A stretch of 64,000 bases of DNA from Ptiloglossa arizonensis (taxonomy: Eukaryota > Arthropoda > Insecta > Hymenoptera > Colletidae), in NCBI RefSeq assembly GCF_051014685.1, contig NC_135051.1, forward strand, positions 11,489,557 to 11,553,556, given 5' to 3'. The notes beneath the pieces are model-generated. The model did no database searches, had not been told where the DNA came from, and was given only the letters and a program-made list of their open reading frames with translations. Positions 50,727-62,306 of this stretch are shown in pieces. A program made the translations under genes and the position numbers. Numbering within the stretch: the first letter of the stretch is position 1; each line of letters begins with the position of its first letter.

Positions 50727-50960
50727 TCAAACAGTATTCAACAACATCGAAATAAAAATAATTGATACGTGAATACAGTATACTAAATTCCCAAGTACTG
50801 CTGCGGTGTTAGGAACGTACACCGCAGCCCCTGAGTTCATCCATGGTTCCCACGTGTTGTTTCTTCTTCTTGGATCAGCGAACCAATCAATGGGTAATTT
50901 GATTTGCCTTACTAATATATTTCCATAACGTTCCAGGTAAAGGTCCAAGTCCTGTGCAAT
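50727..50960 (-). CDS. Gene B exon 8 with extra hydrophobic tail
   Basis: 77 codons plus stop, against 50 plus stop in gene A. It begins [14 protein letters not shown]. The sulfatase part ends near [10 protein letters not shown], and the chain continues to a hydrophobic end ([17 protein letters not shown], then NTV). Small residues followed by a terminal hydrophobic stretch resemble a GPI-anchor signal or a tail anchor; gene A has nothing similar. Confidence 0.85.
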   Translation of the reverse strand: MAQDLDLYLERYGNILVRQIKLPIDWFADPRRRNNTWEPWMNSGAAVYVPNTAAVLGNLVYCIHVSIIFISMLLNTV

Positions 50961-53900
50961 CTATGAACAACACATTTTGATTGTTACCGAAAACTGGAAC
51001 ATTGTGGTCGGTGACTACTATGTACTTATTCTGAATTATGAGTGTTGAATGATATTTTGTATGACACTGTGAAACAAATTAATTGATTAACAAGGAAGAG
51101 AGGCAATTCAGATCGAAGTATAATCGGATCAAAGTCAATAAAGATCGTTAAGGCCAGCGAAGAGTTAACCCATTCCATTATCATAACCCCATCATTTTGT
51201 CTAACTCTAGTTTTTATTCAGTTAATACAGAAATACTGCTAAATTTAAAACAAAAGTTATTTCTAAATTTCTATGAAAGTAGTAAGAAAGGAAGGATGAA
51301 AGCAGAATGACTCTAATAATTGGTCCGAACTATAATTGAGCCGTTTAGTACAAAAGTGATGTAAATAAAAGAAATTGATTACTGGATGAATCAAGGATGA
51401 AGAAAAAATTCTGTAAAATGCAATAATATAAAAAAATGTTTCATCTCTTTTATATAAGCTACTGTAAAGTTACACTTTAAAATAGTGCTGGCGTTTTCTC
51501 CCGAAAATTAAGATACATAAATGGTTAAAAAAAAAAAATGAATAAAATGTATAAAATGTAGTTTACGTTAAATTAATCTTTTTCTATTGCACATACACTG
51601 GTACATTAGTTTATACTATTTGTACAATATTATTACTTACCCTAGGATAAGATTCGACAATGTTCTTTGTTTCACATGGATCGTTTACTATATCAAATAA
51701 ACATTCTGTAACGTTACAAGTGGTGAATATGTGTCGATTAAAATACGTCGTATTTGGTCGACATTGAACCGTTGCTTCTCGTCGTAACTGCTTCATTGTA
51801 CTCGGTTGTGTCACTGGACCTCCTAAATGTGAGGTAATACCTTGAGAGACAGAACTTTTCAGCACAATACTCTCATAATCCGGTAGGGTCTCTATCATTC
51901 TGCCAGAGTCGCCGTAATATCCATCGTAATAACCGTTGTCAATAGAGCCTTAAAAACAAAACTTAAAGATAAATAAATCTTTCCAGGGTTACATTTTCCA
52001 AGATATCAAAGTCAGTCGTATTTTCTTAAGGAGATGCTTTAGTCTAGACGGTTATTTACGTGGTGATATTTTCAAATTAAATAAAAGAAAACTACTAAAT
52101 ACAGACAACTAAGGACTTGTACATATAATAATTTATATTTCGACTAATCGTTTTGAAAAATACCGTATAATAAAAGGGGGGATATAGTAAAAGAGCATGT
52201 ACACGTGAAAATTTTGGAAAATTGCAATTTTGAATTTTTTCTTAAAAACTTAGTTCCCTTGTTCCTTTTTTGTTTAGTTTATTGGACCTGAGTAACTTAC
52301 GATATGTGAAACAGCGGTTAACGAACTAATAAAGAAGGAAACCGTAACTTAATGGTGAGAGAACCGCCAGACTAATGATGGAAGTAATGCAATGACGGTT
52401 AAAATGCTTTAAAATGGCCTATATACGGGATATGGTCAAGGACTATCTCCACGGCAGATGGGTAAAGTATCCCAATCGGTACAAGAAGAGTGGAGATAGG
52501 TGTACTCGGTGTCCTGCAAGGTTTTGTGTTAAACCCCTTGCCATGGAACCTTGGATACGCTATTGTCCCGCGTTACTGGAGGAGGGCCGTCCGATGAACC
52601 AAAGAGGCTACCCAATGCGTCGTTGAACGTATCAAGGGGATAGATCTGGAGGTGGTGCTCCATAATACCTATGGTTCCGAGTTTCCACGTATTTCGACGG
52701 GAGCCACCACCCCCTTTGATCCGAGTGGGTGACGCTACTGTCGACGATCAGTCCCAGATATTTCATCTGGTACTTCACCTCGACAATCATTGACGTTTTA
52801 TGGGGTACTTGGGTCACCTGTTTCTGCGATTGGGGAGGGTAGATAGCGTACCAGGCTGGCTCCTTTCTAATCTGGAGCAAGGGATGGAGGTAACTGGGTC
52901 CGCCATCTCCATATGGAAATGGTCCACTCGATGGGTCTAAGTGGATTACCCAATGACTGAGCGATATAGCCGAATCTATAAACCGTTAGCTTTGCAAGTC
53001 ACCCGCGTGACTGACGTTATATGACGTTATATGTTCATACTTTGAACATATTTTTGACAACCTTCCCATCGTTTCTAGGGAAAGTGATAAGGACATTTTT
53101 TGTTTCTTGGTAGACACTTTAAAAGATCCTATATGAATTTTTCATTTCAAGGCAATGCCAAAAATTGGAATTTTTAACACCCTCCTTTGATAAGACAATG
53201 AGGTGTATTGGTTGAAGGCATAGATAATAGATGTCGTTGCTGTGGAATATGTGTAGCTACTAACGCTATGAATATTGCACGGAGGAGATAGAAATGATTT
53301 ATACTACTACTGTTAACGTTAACAAGGTTATCACTTTATTCAATAGTGTAGAAAAAGAAACTATATTCTTTGATTCTACACATACTTCTTTCTTATATAT
53401 TATCTTAATTGTCTATACAGAGGGATTTGTGTCGTGCTCGGCTAATAAATAAGGCAACTATGTTACCATCTGCATTTCCGGACACCTGTTGCGGGGTGGA
53501 CTCGACCTGGCCTAATGCCAGTTAGAGTCCCAGGAGGGACGGTCGTCCCTCTCGGTTTTAGTCGTCTCTCATTAACATCTTACCCTACGAGGTAATTAGA
53601 CAAAAACTCGGACAAAGGCCACCGAGTTCTCGTTCTATTAAGGGCAGTGATCGAGAACTACCACCGCGGCAGGTGGATAAAGTACCCAGACCAGCGGGAA
53701 GATCTTTGAAAGATTTTCCCCAAGTAAAAAAAAGAAACATTCTGTAAATGCATCGTTTCCTATACCTTGATAAAGTTCTGCGAATAATTTTTGCTACCAC
53801 TCGTTTTACTATATAATTTGTTGAAAATGAAAAATGTTAATTTAACTACTTTGAACGAAAAGAAAGGTTTCTATAAGCACATCAGTGAAATAATATACGG

Positions 53901-56900
53901 ACATTTATCTAAAGTAAAATAAGAAATGACACTACATGTGGAATAACCTAATAACACAATGAGAACTAGAAAAGATTTTAGTTTACATATTAGTAGCTGC
54001 CATACCAATACGATCGTAGTATCGTTTTAAAATTCAACCTGTTGGGTTTCAAATTCATAGTTGTTTACCGCTTGAGCAAAAAAAGAAAATACATAAACAG
54101 TGATTGAGGTGCTCTTTCAACACACATATCCCCAACACAAATGTCCACAATAATTGAATTACTACTACAATTATATAATTTTTTATTTTGTAAAAATTAC
54201 CTCGCAATAGTTTAAACCGACTATATATCGCTCCTTCGGTTTTAAAAACTTCGTCGATATTTAACAAAAGCTTGTCTCTGCCATGACCGTGTCCTTCACT
54301 GAGGACGCACCATTGATCCATGCCATCGATCTCACCAAGATCTTTTAAATCTCCACCAGCCGCCGAATAAAGAGTCGGCAACCAATCTGTTATATGTACC
54401 AATTGGTTCGAAACTCGGGCTGCTTTTTGTATTCTTGGTGACCATAATGCTGCAACACCTCTCACACCTCCTTCGTACAAAGTGTACTTTGTCTGCAATA
54501 AAGAGAAATAAAATACTGCACGCCAAATTTATAATACGTTACATTAAATTTGATTGCGAACTTGCAACGATAGAGAAAATAATATTTAATGCAAGTGACC
54601 GACCGAGCGTTAAAATCGTCTTGGTATAGATAGTATTTAATCAGTCATATGCGGACATTATATCCAAAGATTAAAAATTTGTTTCAAGCAAATGGTGTAT
54701 CAATAATACGCATTTATTCTCTTCAAGTTCGTAAAGGGGAAAAATTTGTTAAATGAGTCCGATGCTTCGTATAATCAGCTTTGTTAATTTACTTTTAACA
54801 TGATAAATTTTCCGACTTTATGCCGTAATCTTACCCCTCTCAAGGGATAGTTTGAGCCCCAATTTCTATATCTACCGACGGAAGCTGCTCCATTATCGGT
54901 GAGAAACAGAATCAAAGAGTCCCTGAGCATTCCTTTATCGCCTAATGCATGAAAGATACGTCCAACTGAATCGTCCAATCTCGATACCATTCCTAATACA
55001 AAGGGATTACATCGTTTATAAATTATAGGAAAGTAAAAGATATAAAATTTTACAAATGTTAAAGAAATAATTTGTATCGTAACAAAGGTAAAAATCTTTC
55101 CCTACACTGGCAATTGATTTTGCATTTGAATTCCAATTGTATCGAAACTTTGTATAAATTTAAGAAAATGTAGCAGCAAGTTTTATTTTTTCGTATAAAA
55201 ACATACAATAATTCCTTGGTAAAAGTCACAGTTGTAACGATGAAGATAGGGGATTATATTCCAAAAATCTATTTTTTTTTGCCTTAACAAAGACTACTGA
55301 ATATCAGATCCAGATTTTTTCCTATTGAAAAATCTTACCAATCTATTTATAATATTCCTATGAAAATACAATGATCAATATAACAATTTTCGATAGCCAG
55401 TCGATTTTTGTTTACACAATGCTGACTGTATGAGTCGGAGGGTGTAAGTGAAAATGATTTCAAATTAGAGAAACAAAAATTCCAACTTTTGACAAGGAAT
55501 TACTGCGTATTATCTTCTGCATAGTTTGTCAACTTTCTCCCTGATAATTATTATAGTACCATCTCTAGCTCTGAATTCCTTTAATCGTCTTGAACAACGA
55601 AAGCATATATACAGAATTTAATTTCATTTGTGCGGAATTCAATGTAAATTTTTATATTTTCTAAACAATTTTTAATCTTTATAATTAATTTTTATATTTT
55701 CATGACAGTACAATTACCAATGGATTGGCGTGAATATGCAAACGAAAATGAGCTATAATAAAAGATTTCGACCATATTGAATTATATAGTAACCCCTCGT
55801 TAAAACGTGCACTTTTAATTCAACTTGAAACACTATAAAATTCCACAGATCAAGGCGAAATATTCATAACAGCAACGGTAGCAAAATTCGCAGGTTTGTC
55901 CACACGAAAGTGTGAATTTTTCACTGCCACTGTAAATATTTTATGTGGATTTATGAAGTTCAGTTAATTTTTTTCGTGAGTATAGTAAACATGTACTCCT
56001 CATCAATTGAAAAAGAGACACACTTGTTGCTTATGTTAAAAGAGAAGGAAAATGGCAGTTTTGTAATAGTTCTCAACACATTGGGAATTATTTTATTTTT
56101 TATACTATCCACAAATGATTTTCAATAAATTTATTTAGATTTGTTTTATAGAAATAAAATATTTCCTTAAAATATTTCCCAATATTTACATATAAGCATA
56201 GTAAGTACAGAAAAATCAAGCGAGAAAAGTGTCCTTCAATTTTTTCGAATGGCAAAAAGCTAGGAAAAAACAAACACCAAATAATTTTCCAATTTGCCAA
56301 AAAATACTTAACAGTTCCAGTAACCTCAACTATGTTAGAACAATGCTTTCCACATGCTGGAAAGATAGTAATGTAAAGAAGAAATCGTTAACTCCCTGAA
56401 AATATAAATACCTTAGTGTTTCACATGAAAATAAACGATTAAAGACTAAATATTTTGTATTCTCAACTGTAACCTAATAAATGCATACAACTCGTTTATG
56501 TAAAATATAAACATTAGGATATTTAATTGAAAAATAAAATGTGTATATGTTAATACACACACATGACACTATACCTATGTTTTCGTACATGTATAACCGT
56601 GTACTTGTGTATTAAGTATACGGATTAAAAAGTGTATGTGTTGACTACACGTTTGCACGTGTATTTTAGGTGCACGTGTAATAGGGTTTTTTAGTTTGAA
56701 CGTACCACTCCTGCAGTTGCTCAACACCTGTCACCTTTCACTATGACGTCAATTGGCCTACCAATTGCTCGAGAGCTGAAACAAGCGCTCTGCTTGCGAG
56801 GGCATCATTTGTCACTATCATGTCCCAACCTACTCCAGAAGCGCATTCACCATCCATCTTAACTCTCGCTCGACTAACTTCCGCTTGGTATATCCAAAAT

Positions 56901-59900
56901 GAATTCGGAGTACATCCCGAACTTTGGTGTACATCGACAACCAATTTAGAATGTTTGGTATATATGTGAATTGAAATCCGAAAATAATTTATAATGAAAA
57001 TTAAAAAATTTTTATACTTTATCAATAGAATTGTAAATCTTGTATTGTCATTATAACATGTAAATTTCCAAGATATAGTCTTGAATTATACCGGATATCT
57101 GAAATAAACTGACGGAATAAAATATCTCATAGATAACTAATTAAAAAAGAAAGGTCCACCATTTGTTTTTTCAATTAATTGTCTACGAGATGTTTAATTT
57201 CTTCATTAGAGATAAAATTTTCATTTATAGCCATCATGTATTGAGTAAAGGTATAATAATAATGTTTTTTAAGTGGATATCCAGTTAGTACGACAGTACG
57301 ATTTTAAGTAACACTCTATGTAAGTAACGGTTAGTCAGTTATTAATATTGTTTCGTCTGTGACGCACGCATTTTTGAACAGAGGCTTCTCTAAGAAAATA
57401 GATGAGATCAAAGCATTATCCATTTGGCCTATACATAAAAGAAGCAATAAAAACGGAAAAATTAATCAAAAGTATTAGACTCATAGTAATAGTGTAAGAG
57501 AAGAAAAATTATTTGGAGATAACCATAATTCTGTGTAATCTGATACTTCTTTTCTCTTATCTTCACACTCTTGCTTCGTGTTCGACTCAAAAATGAATGC
57601 AGAGCAATAGAGAGAAAAGATACACCTAATAATGTTTGAAATTGATATCAAAATAGAAAGTGTACGAGGCAATATTCCAGTATTTCTATCATTTTATTGA
57701 GAGATACTCGTGGTGATGTTTGAATATCTTCATTTATACTCCCTGTATACGTACTAGCGTATTTGTGACGATTTGGTTCGCGAATGTGCACAATTTCTCT
57801 ATCGTTGTATCGATTGTCAGGTTGTTCTAAAGGCGCATGAACTGCAAGATGTGATATCTGAAGATAAAGAGGTCTGAGAAGTTCATGGTTCTCGATGATT
57901 TTAATTGCTTCTTCAGTAAATAAGTCTGTTGCATATTCACGATTAATCCCGTGTGCTGGATCGTCTCCTCGATGCATGTCGTATCCGCTCATGTTCTGAA
58001 AAAACACAAACCTAAAATTGTCACAATAAACAATTTACAATAAGTAGGGGAACAATCTATTTAAACGAAGTTCACAATATACACATACAAAGTACACAAA
58101 CTAAACAAACTAAAGATTCAATACAAATTCTATAATAGTTTTTGAATTCTCAGTACGATTCGTCTAAATCTCCACGCAGAAAATTTCTTAATTGTTTGAA
58201 ACAGTATGATATATAAAGAAGAATAAAATGCAAATAGTAAAAGTCAAATGGTAAATAATGAAAGCAACCCTATCGAGTTCGTGTAGTAATATAATCTGAT
58301 ATCGATGTAATTTTCAAGAACTTATCATAAATATGTTCACTCACATTACAACGTTTTTTGTTACATAACACGAAAGTTTCAAACGATTGAAAAGCTAAAT
58401 AGCATATATGTATGTACATTGTTTCATTCTCAAGAGAAATTCATGATTATAAATCGAATGGCCATTAGTTTCAAGTTTAGTAAAGTTATAAAATTCTTGT
58501 ATTATTCTTTCTATTTATAACAAGCATCCATTGATTCAGAATCCATTGTCGCCAATATTGACGTCAAGACTATTAGCCGGCTAGAGACAATTACCCGCCG
58601 GCTAAAACCGTTCTATTTTACTTCCTCTCTTATAGAAGCCATAGACGTAACGATTTATCGTACAATAATTTGTACAAGCATGGCTGATAGGACTGTTTGA
58701 ACGATAATTGTAGTATGTCGAGTCATTATAAAACTGATGGTAGTACAATTCTGTCATACGGTTATCGTTGCAACTTGACGTAGAATTCATCGTAAAATAA
58801 ACCATTACGTCTATGGTCCCTATTACGCTGTTGCAACGGTCCTCGACTTCTTTCTGTGACATGATTGGACGTATTCGGACTTACAGGATCCTAGTTCAAC
58901 CTTCGTTAGTTGTCTTACTGCTAATGAAATCTATTTGTTTCTCGTTTTCATTCGTAAATTATACTTCATTTTTATTCGACCGCTCCTTCGCGAATATGTA
59001 ACCAACAATAGATAGTCGAGAGCGCTGTCACGCACACCGGAATCAAATTTCTTTAAATAAATTAGGAAAACAACAATTTGTATACATATCGTTGTATTTA
59101 TATGAGACTATTTACAACGGATTACCGAATTTTTCTCGATGAAAATATATCCAAACACGACGTTTTTTATATTATTTTTAATTACACACAAAGCAGTGGC
59201 ATCAAAAGCAATTGTAAGGTCATCGTGCTCAAATTTATGACGGAACTCTTTTAGGGTAAATGAAAGCTTCTCTTCGAATCTTGTATAATATTTGAAAAAA
59301 AAAAAAATTAAGTAGTATTTCCTTTAATTGTTTCGGAAAAGTAACTAGCAAAGTTTGAACAGAGGCATTTATTAGATTAAATTAAAGTTTCAAATAGAAA
59401 TTTCTGGAGAGACAATTACGAGACTTCTTCGTATTTACTATTTATCACATAATATATATTTACAAAAAAATGTTTATAGCAGGAAAAAATAATCAGAAAT
59501 TAACTCATGAAAGCGTATGAGGAAAATATGCCGAATACCCTCAGAGCAGTTGTCCATTTCGATATCGTTTGAAGAGATCGAAGAAATAAATGACGAAAAC
59601 TCAAGACAATCCGAATAAGAACATTAAAAGTAAGCAATGCAATTACACTTCGCATTATGTTCGATTCTGAAGTTCAAAGTTAACTCGAGCTTATAAATAC
59701 AACAGATCAGGGGAATTGGTTTAGAAGTGATGCTCCATAAGACCGAGGTGCTGGATTTCCACATACGTTTGCGGGCACTTCGGTTGCCTCAACTTTCGTT
59801 TGGAGAGGATAGTTAGCGTACTGGGCAGTCTCTTTTCAAATTTAGGAGAACCGACTGATCGGGTCCGCCGCTTCTACACGGAAATAGTTCAGTTAGTTGT

Positions 59901-62306
59901 CTTGTACGGGGCCCCCGTGTGGAAGGCAACCTAGTCGTCACTCAGGGCAGCATGACACTGCTGCGTTGGATACAGTAGCTAATGTTACGAGCACGGTGGC
60001 TAGATTTGATTCCCTAAATCGCTAACTGGAAGAAGGTAATACGATCAGGCCGTCCTCCTCCTTCACGCATTGTCTGTTGAAGGAATTGAATCGCGATACA
60101 ATTCGCGACCGTTTCCCAATCTGATGACTTCAACGCATAATATATGAAGAAGAGGAACGGCCTCTACCGTACTATGTTCTCCCACTCCTACCACTCAGCA
60201 ATTTAGGAAATAAAATCTGGCCATTGTAATTACGAGTCACCCACGGGGGGAAATAGGGTAGAGAACATCGGATGTTATTTCTTTGACAGTTCCCAATTAT
60301 CCTATGTGGTCGTACAAGGATAGTCACCGTGCAGTTTTATTTCTTTGGCAGTTCCCAATTATCCTATGTGGTCGTACAAGGATAGTCACCGTGCAGTTTT
60401 ATTTCTTTGGCAGTTCCCAATTATCCTATGTGGTCGTACAACGATAGTCACCGTGCAGTTTTATTTCTTTGGCAGTTCCCAATTATCCTATGTGGTCGTA
60501 CAAGGATAGTCACCGTGCAGTTTTATTTCTTTGGCAGTTCCCAATTATCCTATGTGGTTGTACAAGGATAGTCACCGTGCAGTTTTATTTCTTTGGCAGT
60601 TCCCAATTATCCTATGTGGTCGTACAAGGATAGTCACCGTGCAGTTTTATTTCTTTGGCAGTTCCCAATTATCCTATGTGGTCGTACAAGGATAGTCACC
60701 GTGTAGTTTTATTTCTTTGGCAGTTCCCAATTATCCTATGTGGTCGTACAAGGATAGTCACCGTGCAGTTTTAGTTAGAATAGCGAATCCCATATTCCCT
60801 CTAAGTTCACCCAAAGAGGTCGAAGAAGTCTTAAGAAGACTTCCCCCACGAAAAAAGAAGAAAAAAGATTGCAATAGAATTTTATAAATTTTATCTTGAA
60901 AACTAATGATAGATGATTGTCTCGCTAATACATTCTCTTAACCACGAATTGTATAATAATTAACTGTACGATCATTTAGTACATGATGTATCATTTAAAT
61001 ATTTCATAAAAATTTTGGTATATTTTAATTATTAAATCTAAATTAAAGTCTGTAATTTATTCTAAATGAGTTCACTTTCATTGTATTGATCTTGAAAATT
61101 AAATTTTGTATCAAAACTTACGTTTGTTTAATAAAGAGGCATGACAGTTTCTGCAAATAGTGTTGAAAATAGCTTGACGAGAGTGAAAAGATTAAGAACA
61201 GAGGGAGTCATAAGGTTCCTATTACTTTGTTACTTTCAAAATATATATAACATAAAAATAACAGCAAAAATCATGAATTACTATATTTTTAAAAATTGTT
61301 TATAATCTTGTTTGTTTTACCTGATTCGTATACTTGTAATCGTAGTAAGTAATGTGACTATTGTAGAATCCAAGGAAGGAATCGAAACCTCTATGCAATG
61401 GTGTATATTGAGGTGTATGATATCCCATATGCCACTTTCCAATTAACTTTGTAGTGTATCCTAATCCTCGTAAATATTCCGGCAAAATTTTTATATTTAA
61501 TGGTAGACCACGTGGTTCACCACCACGTATTCCATCTCCTTGCATCCCTATATAAACCAATCATTAGTATCTCTTACATTATTTTAAATAAGTAAATTCA
61601 CAAAATATTGAGTGTTATTATGAACCATTTAAAAAGTTAAAAAATAGTATATATATAATATAGAATAACGAAAATTCAATGGTACATAAAATATACCATA
61701 ATTATCTTGAAAAAACAAAAATTTATTTTTCTCTTTAAATAACTCCAACAAAAATGAAGCTTCTGAGTTAAAATTTTGTTTATTTATTGTTTGAGGGATG
61801 TAAAAAAAATAAGCGATTTTTGATTCGATTACTTTTCCTTAATATTTTTTTTCGAAATAACTAAAAACTAAATTTATCTACATTTATTTTATTCAATATC
61901 GTTCGATTACATTCAGCATCGAAAATTATATGAAAAGTACAAGTTTTCAACAATTGATTGGGAAAATTACTGATTATTGATTTTTGCGTGATGTTCAACC
62001 TTAAGTACACCACATTTATTTTTTTCATCGATATTGTATATCTATTTGGTTTGTTTTTTTATGTTGTCTAAATATTGGAAGCTCTAACATTTTTAATAAT
62101 ATATTTCATTTTCAAAATAAAAGCATTTACTTATTGATACACATACCAATACGTATCGGATATTGTCCAGTAAAGAACGCTGTTCTGGAAGGTGTACTGG
62201 ATGGCAATACGTAGTGTCTGTTCAATATAATTCCATTGTATCCGAGAGCATCAATGTTAGGGGTTGGTATTTGATTTGATCCATGAAAGCCGACATCATT
62301 CCACCC
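50727..62306 (-). CDS. Arylsulfatase B-like gene, partial, catalytic Cys replaced by Ser (gene B)
   Basis: Second sulfatase gene, a head-to-tail paralogue of gene A. Exons 2-8 are 62306-62147, 61547-61321, 57995-57755, 54992-54835, 54492-54201, 51948-51641 and 50960-50727, giving 539 residues. Exon 1 (signal peptide and ADDL motif) should lie beyond the right edge; I found none up to 64000. Exons 2, 3 and 5 have exactly the gene A lengths (160, 227, 158), and all phases agree. GKWHMG, the His of [15 protein letters not shown] and TKYTLYEGG are kept. The signature reads [11 protein letters not shown] where gene A has [11 protein letters not shown], so the formylglycine precursor is Ser. The last exon adds a tail ending in about 20 hydrophobic residues. 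No stops or frameshifts are seen, so the gene looks constrained, possibly as a pseudoenzyme. A lineage that modifies Ser is known in bacteria, not in animals. Confidence 0.85.
51641..51948 (-). CDS. Gene B exon 7
   Basis: 308 bases, 30 longer than in gene A. It is tyrosine/glycine-rich at the start, then carries the cysteine-rich C-terminal block [16 protein letters not shown]. The donor is AGG|GTAAGT. Confidence 0.88.
52380..53010 (+). mobile_element. R1-clade non-LTR retrotransposon fragment (intron 6 of gene B)
   Basis: The plus strand reads [17 protein letters not shown], followed in a shifted frame by [17 protein letters not shown], a degraded form of the RT block GVPQGSVLGPLLWN-GY. Scattered pieces of the thumb follow to about 53010. 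Many frame breaks. Confidence 0.7.
53580..53743 (+). mobile_element. R1-clade fragment fused to its 3' tail
   Basis: A short RT piece ([16 protein letters not shown], about 53645-53695) runs straight into the family 3' tail (AAGATCTTTGAAAGATTTTCC and an A-rich run at 53726-53738). Everything between the RT and the tail is missing. Sequence from about 53480 may belong to the same element. Confidence 0.6.
54201..54492 (-). CDS. Gene B exon 6
   Basis: 292 bases: [27 protein letters not shown] and DGMDQW, ending KLLRG at CGAG|GTAATT. Confidence 0.9.
54835..54992 (-). CDS. Gene B exon 5
   Basis: 158 bases: [13 protein letters not shown], then [12 protein letters not shown] and NYPLRG. The donor is GGG|GTAAGA. 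Confidence 0.9.
55000..57754. other. Intron 4 of gene B, nothing recognised
   Basis: AT-rich. A patch with less A+T at 56700-56960 holds a minus-strand open stretch (56741-57025, 94 codons, containing [15 protein letters not shown] and [11 protein letters not shown]) that I do not recognise. Just to its right-hand side in minus orientation is ordinary AT-rich intron. CACGTGTA-type alternating sequence occurs at 56560-56690. Confidence 0.35.
57755..57995 (-). CDS. Gene B exon 4
   Basis: 241 bases, 21 shorter than in gene A. It starts [12 protein letters not shown] and contains [17 protein letters not shown]. The only phase-compatible donor seen is GCTA|GTACGT, which turns the family's Ala-Gly at this junction into Ala-Arg. 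Confidence 0.8.
59697..60870 (+). mobile_element. R1-clade non-LTR retrotransposon fragment with repeat-containing 3' region (intron 3 of gene B)
   Basis: The left part carries decayed RT thumb sequence (near 59705-59760: [18 protein letters not shown]; then pieces matching [20 protein letters not shown] about 59857-59920). From about 60000 comes 3' untranslated sequence, interrupted by a tandem array at 60277-60773. The family tail follows (CACCCAAAGAGGTCGAAG, CTTCCCCCACG, A-rich run) at 60808-60867. Frame breaks show it is inactive. Confidence 0.75.
60277..60773 (+). repeat. Tandem array of a 62-bp unit, about 8 copies
   Basis: The unit begins AGTTCCCAATTATCCTATGT and repeats with exact 62-base spacing at 60288, 60350, 60412, 60474, 60536, 60598, 60660 and 60722 (last copy partial). 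Only isolated substitutions are seen (for example at 60442, 60559 and 60704), so the array is young or homogenised. It sits inside the 3' region of an R1-clade copy whose coding part is far more decayed. Confidence 0.95.
61321..61547 (-). CDS. Gene B exon 3
   Basis: 227 bases: [14 protein letters not shown], then [10 protein letters not shown] and [10 protein letters not shown]. The donor is CAG|GTAAAA. Confidence 0.9.
62147..62306 (-). CDS. Gene B exon 2, signature with Ser
   Basis: 160 bases starting [10 protein letters not shown] after GTAG. The codon for the catalytic position is AGT (62196-62198) within LPSSTPSR. It ends GQYPIRIG in phase 1 before GTATGT. Confidence 0.88.

Noticed and set aside
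57481..57754. Continuation of the gene B exon 4 frame past 57755 as coding
   Set aside because: The frame stays open for about 36 more codons, but the sequence after the GTACGT donor no longer matches the sulfatase family, and exon 5 joins in phase at 54992.
60277..60773. CRISPR array
   Set aside because: The whole 62-base unit repeats with no unique spacers, and the setting is a eukaryotic retrotransposon.
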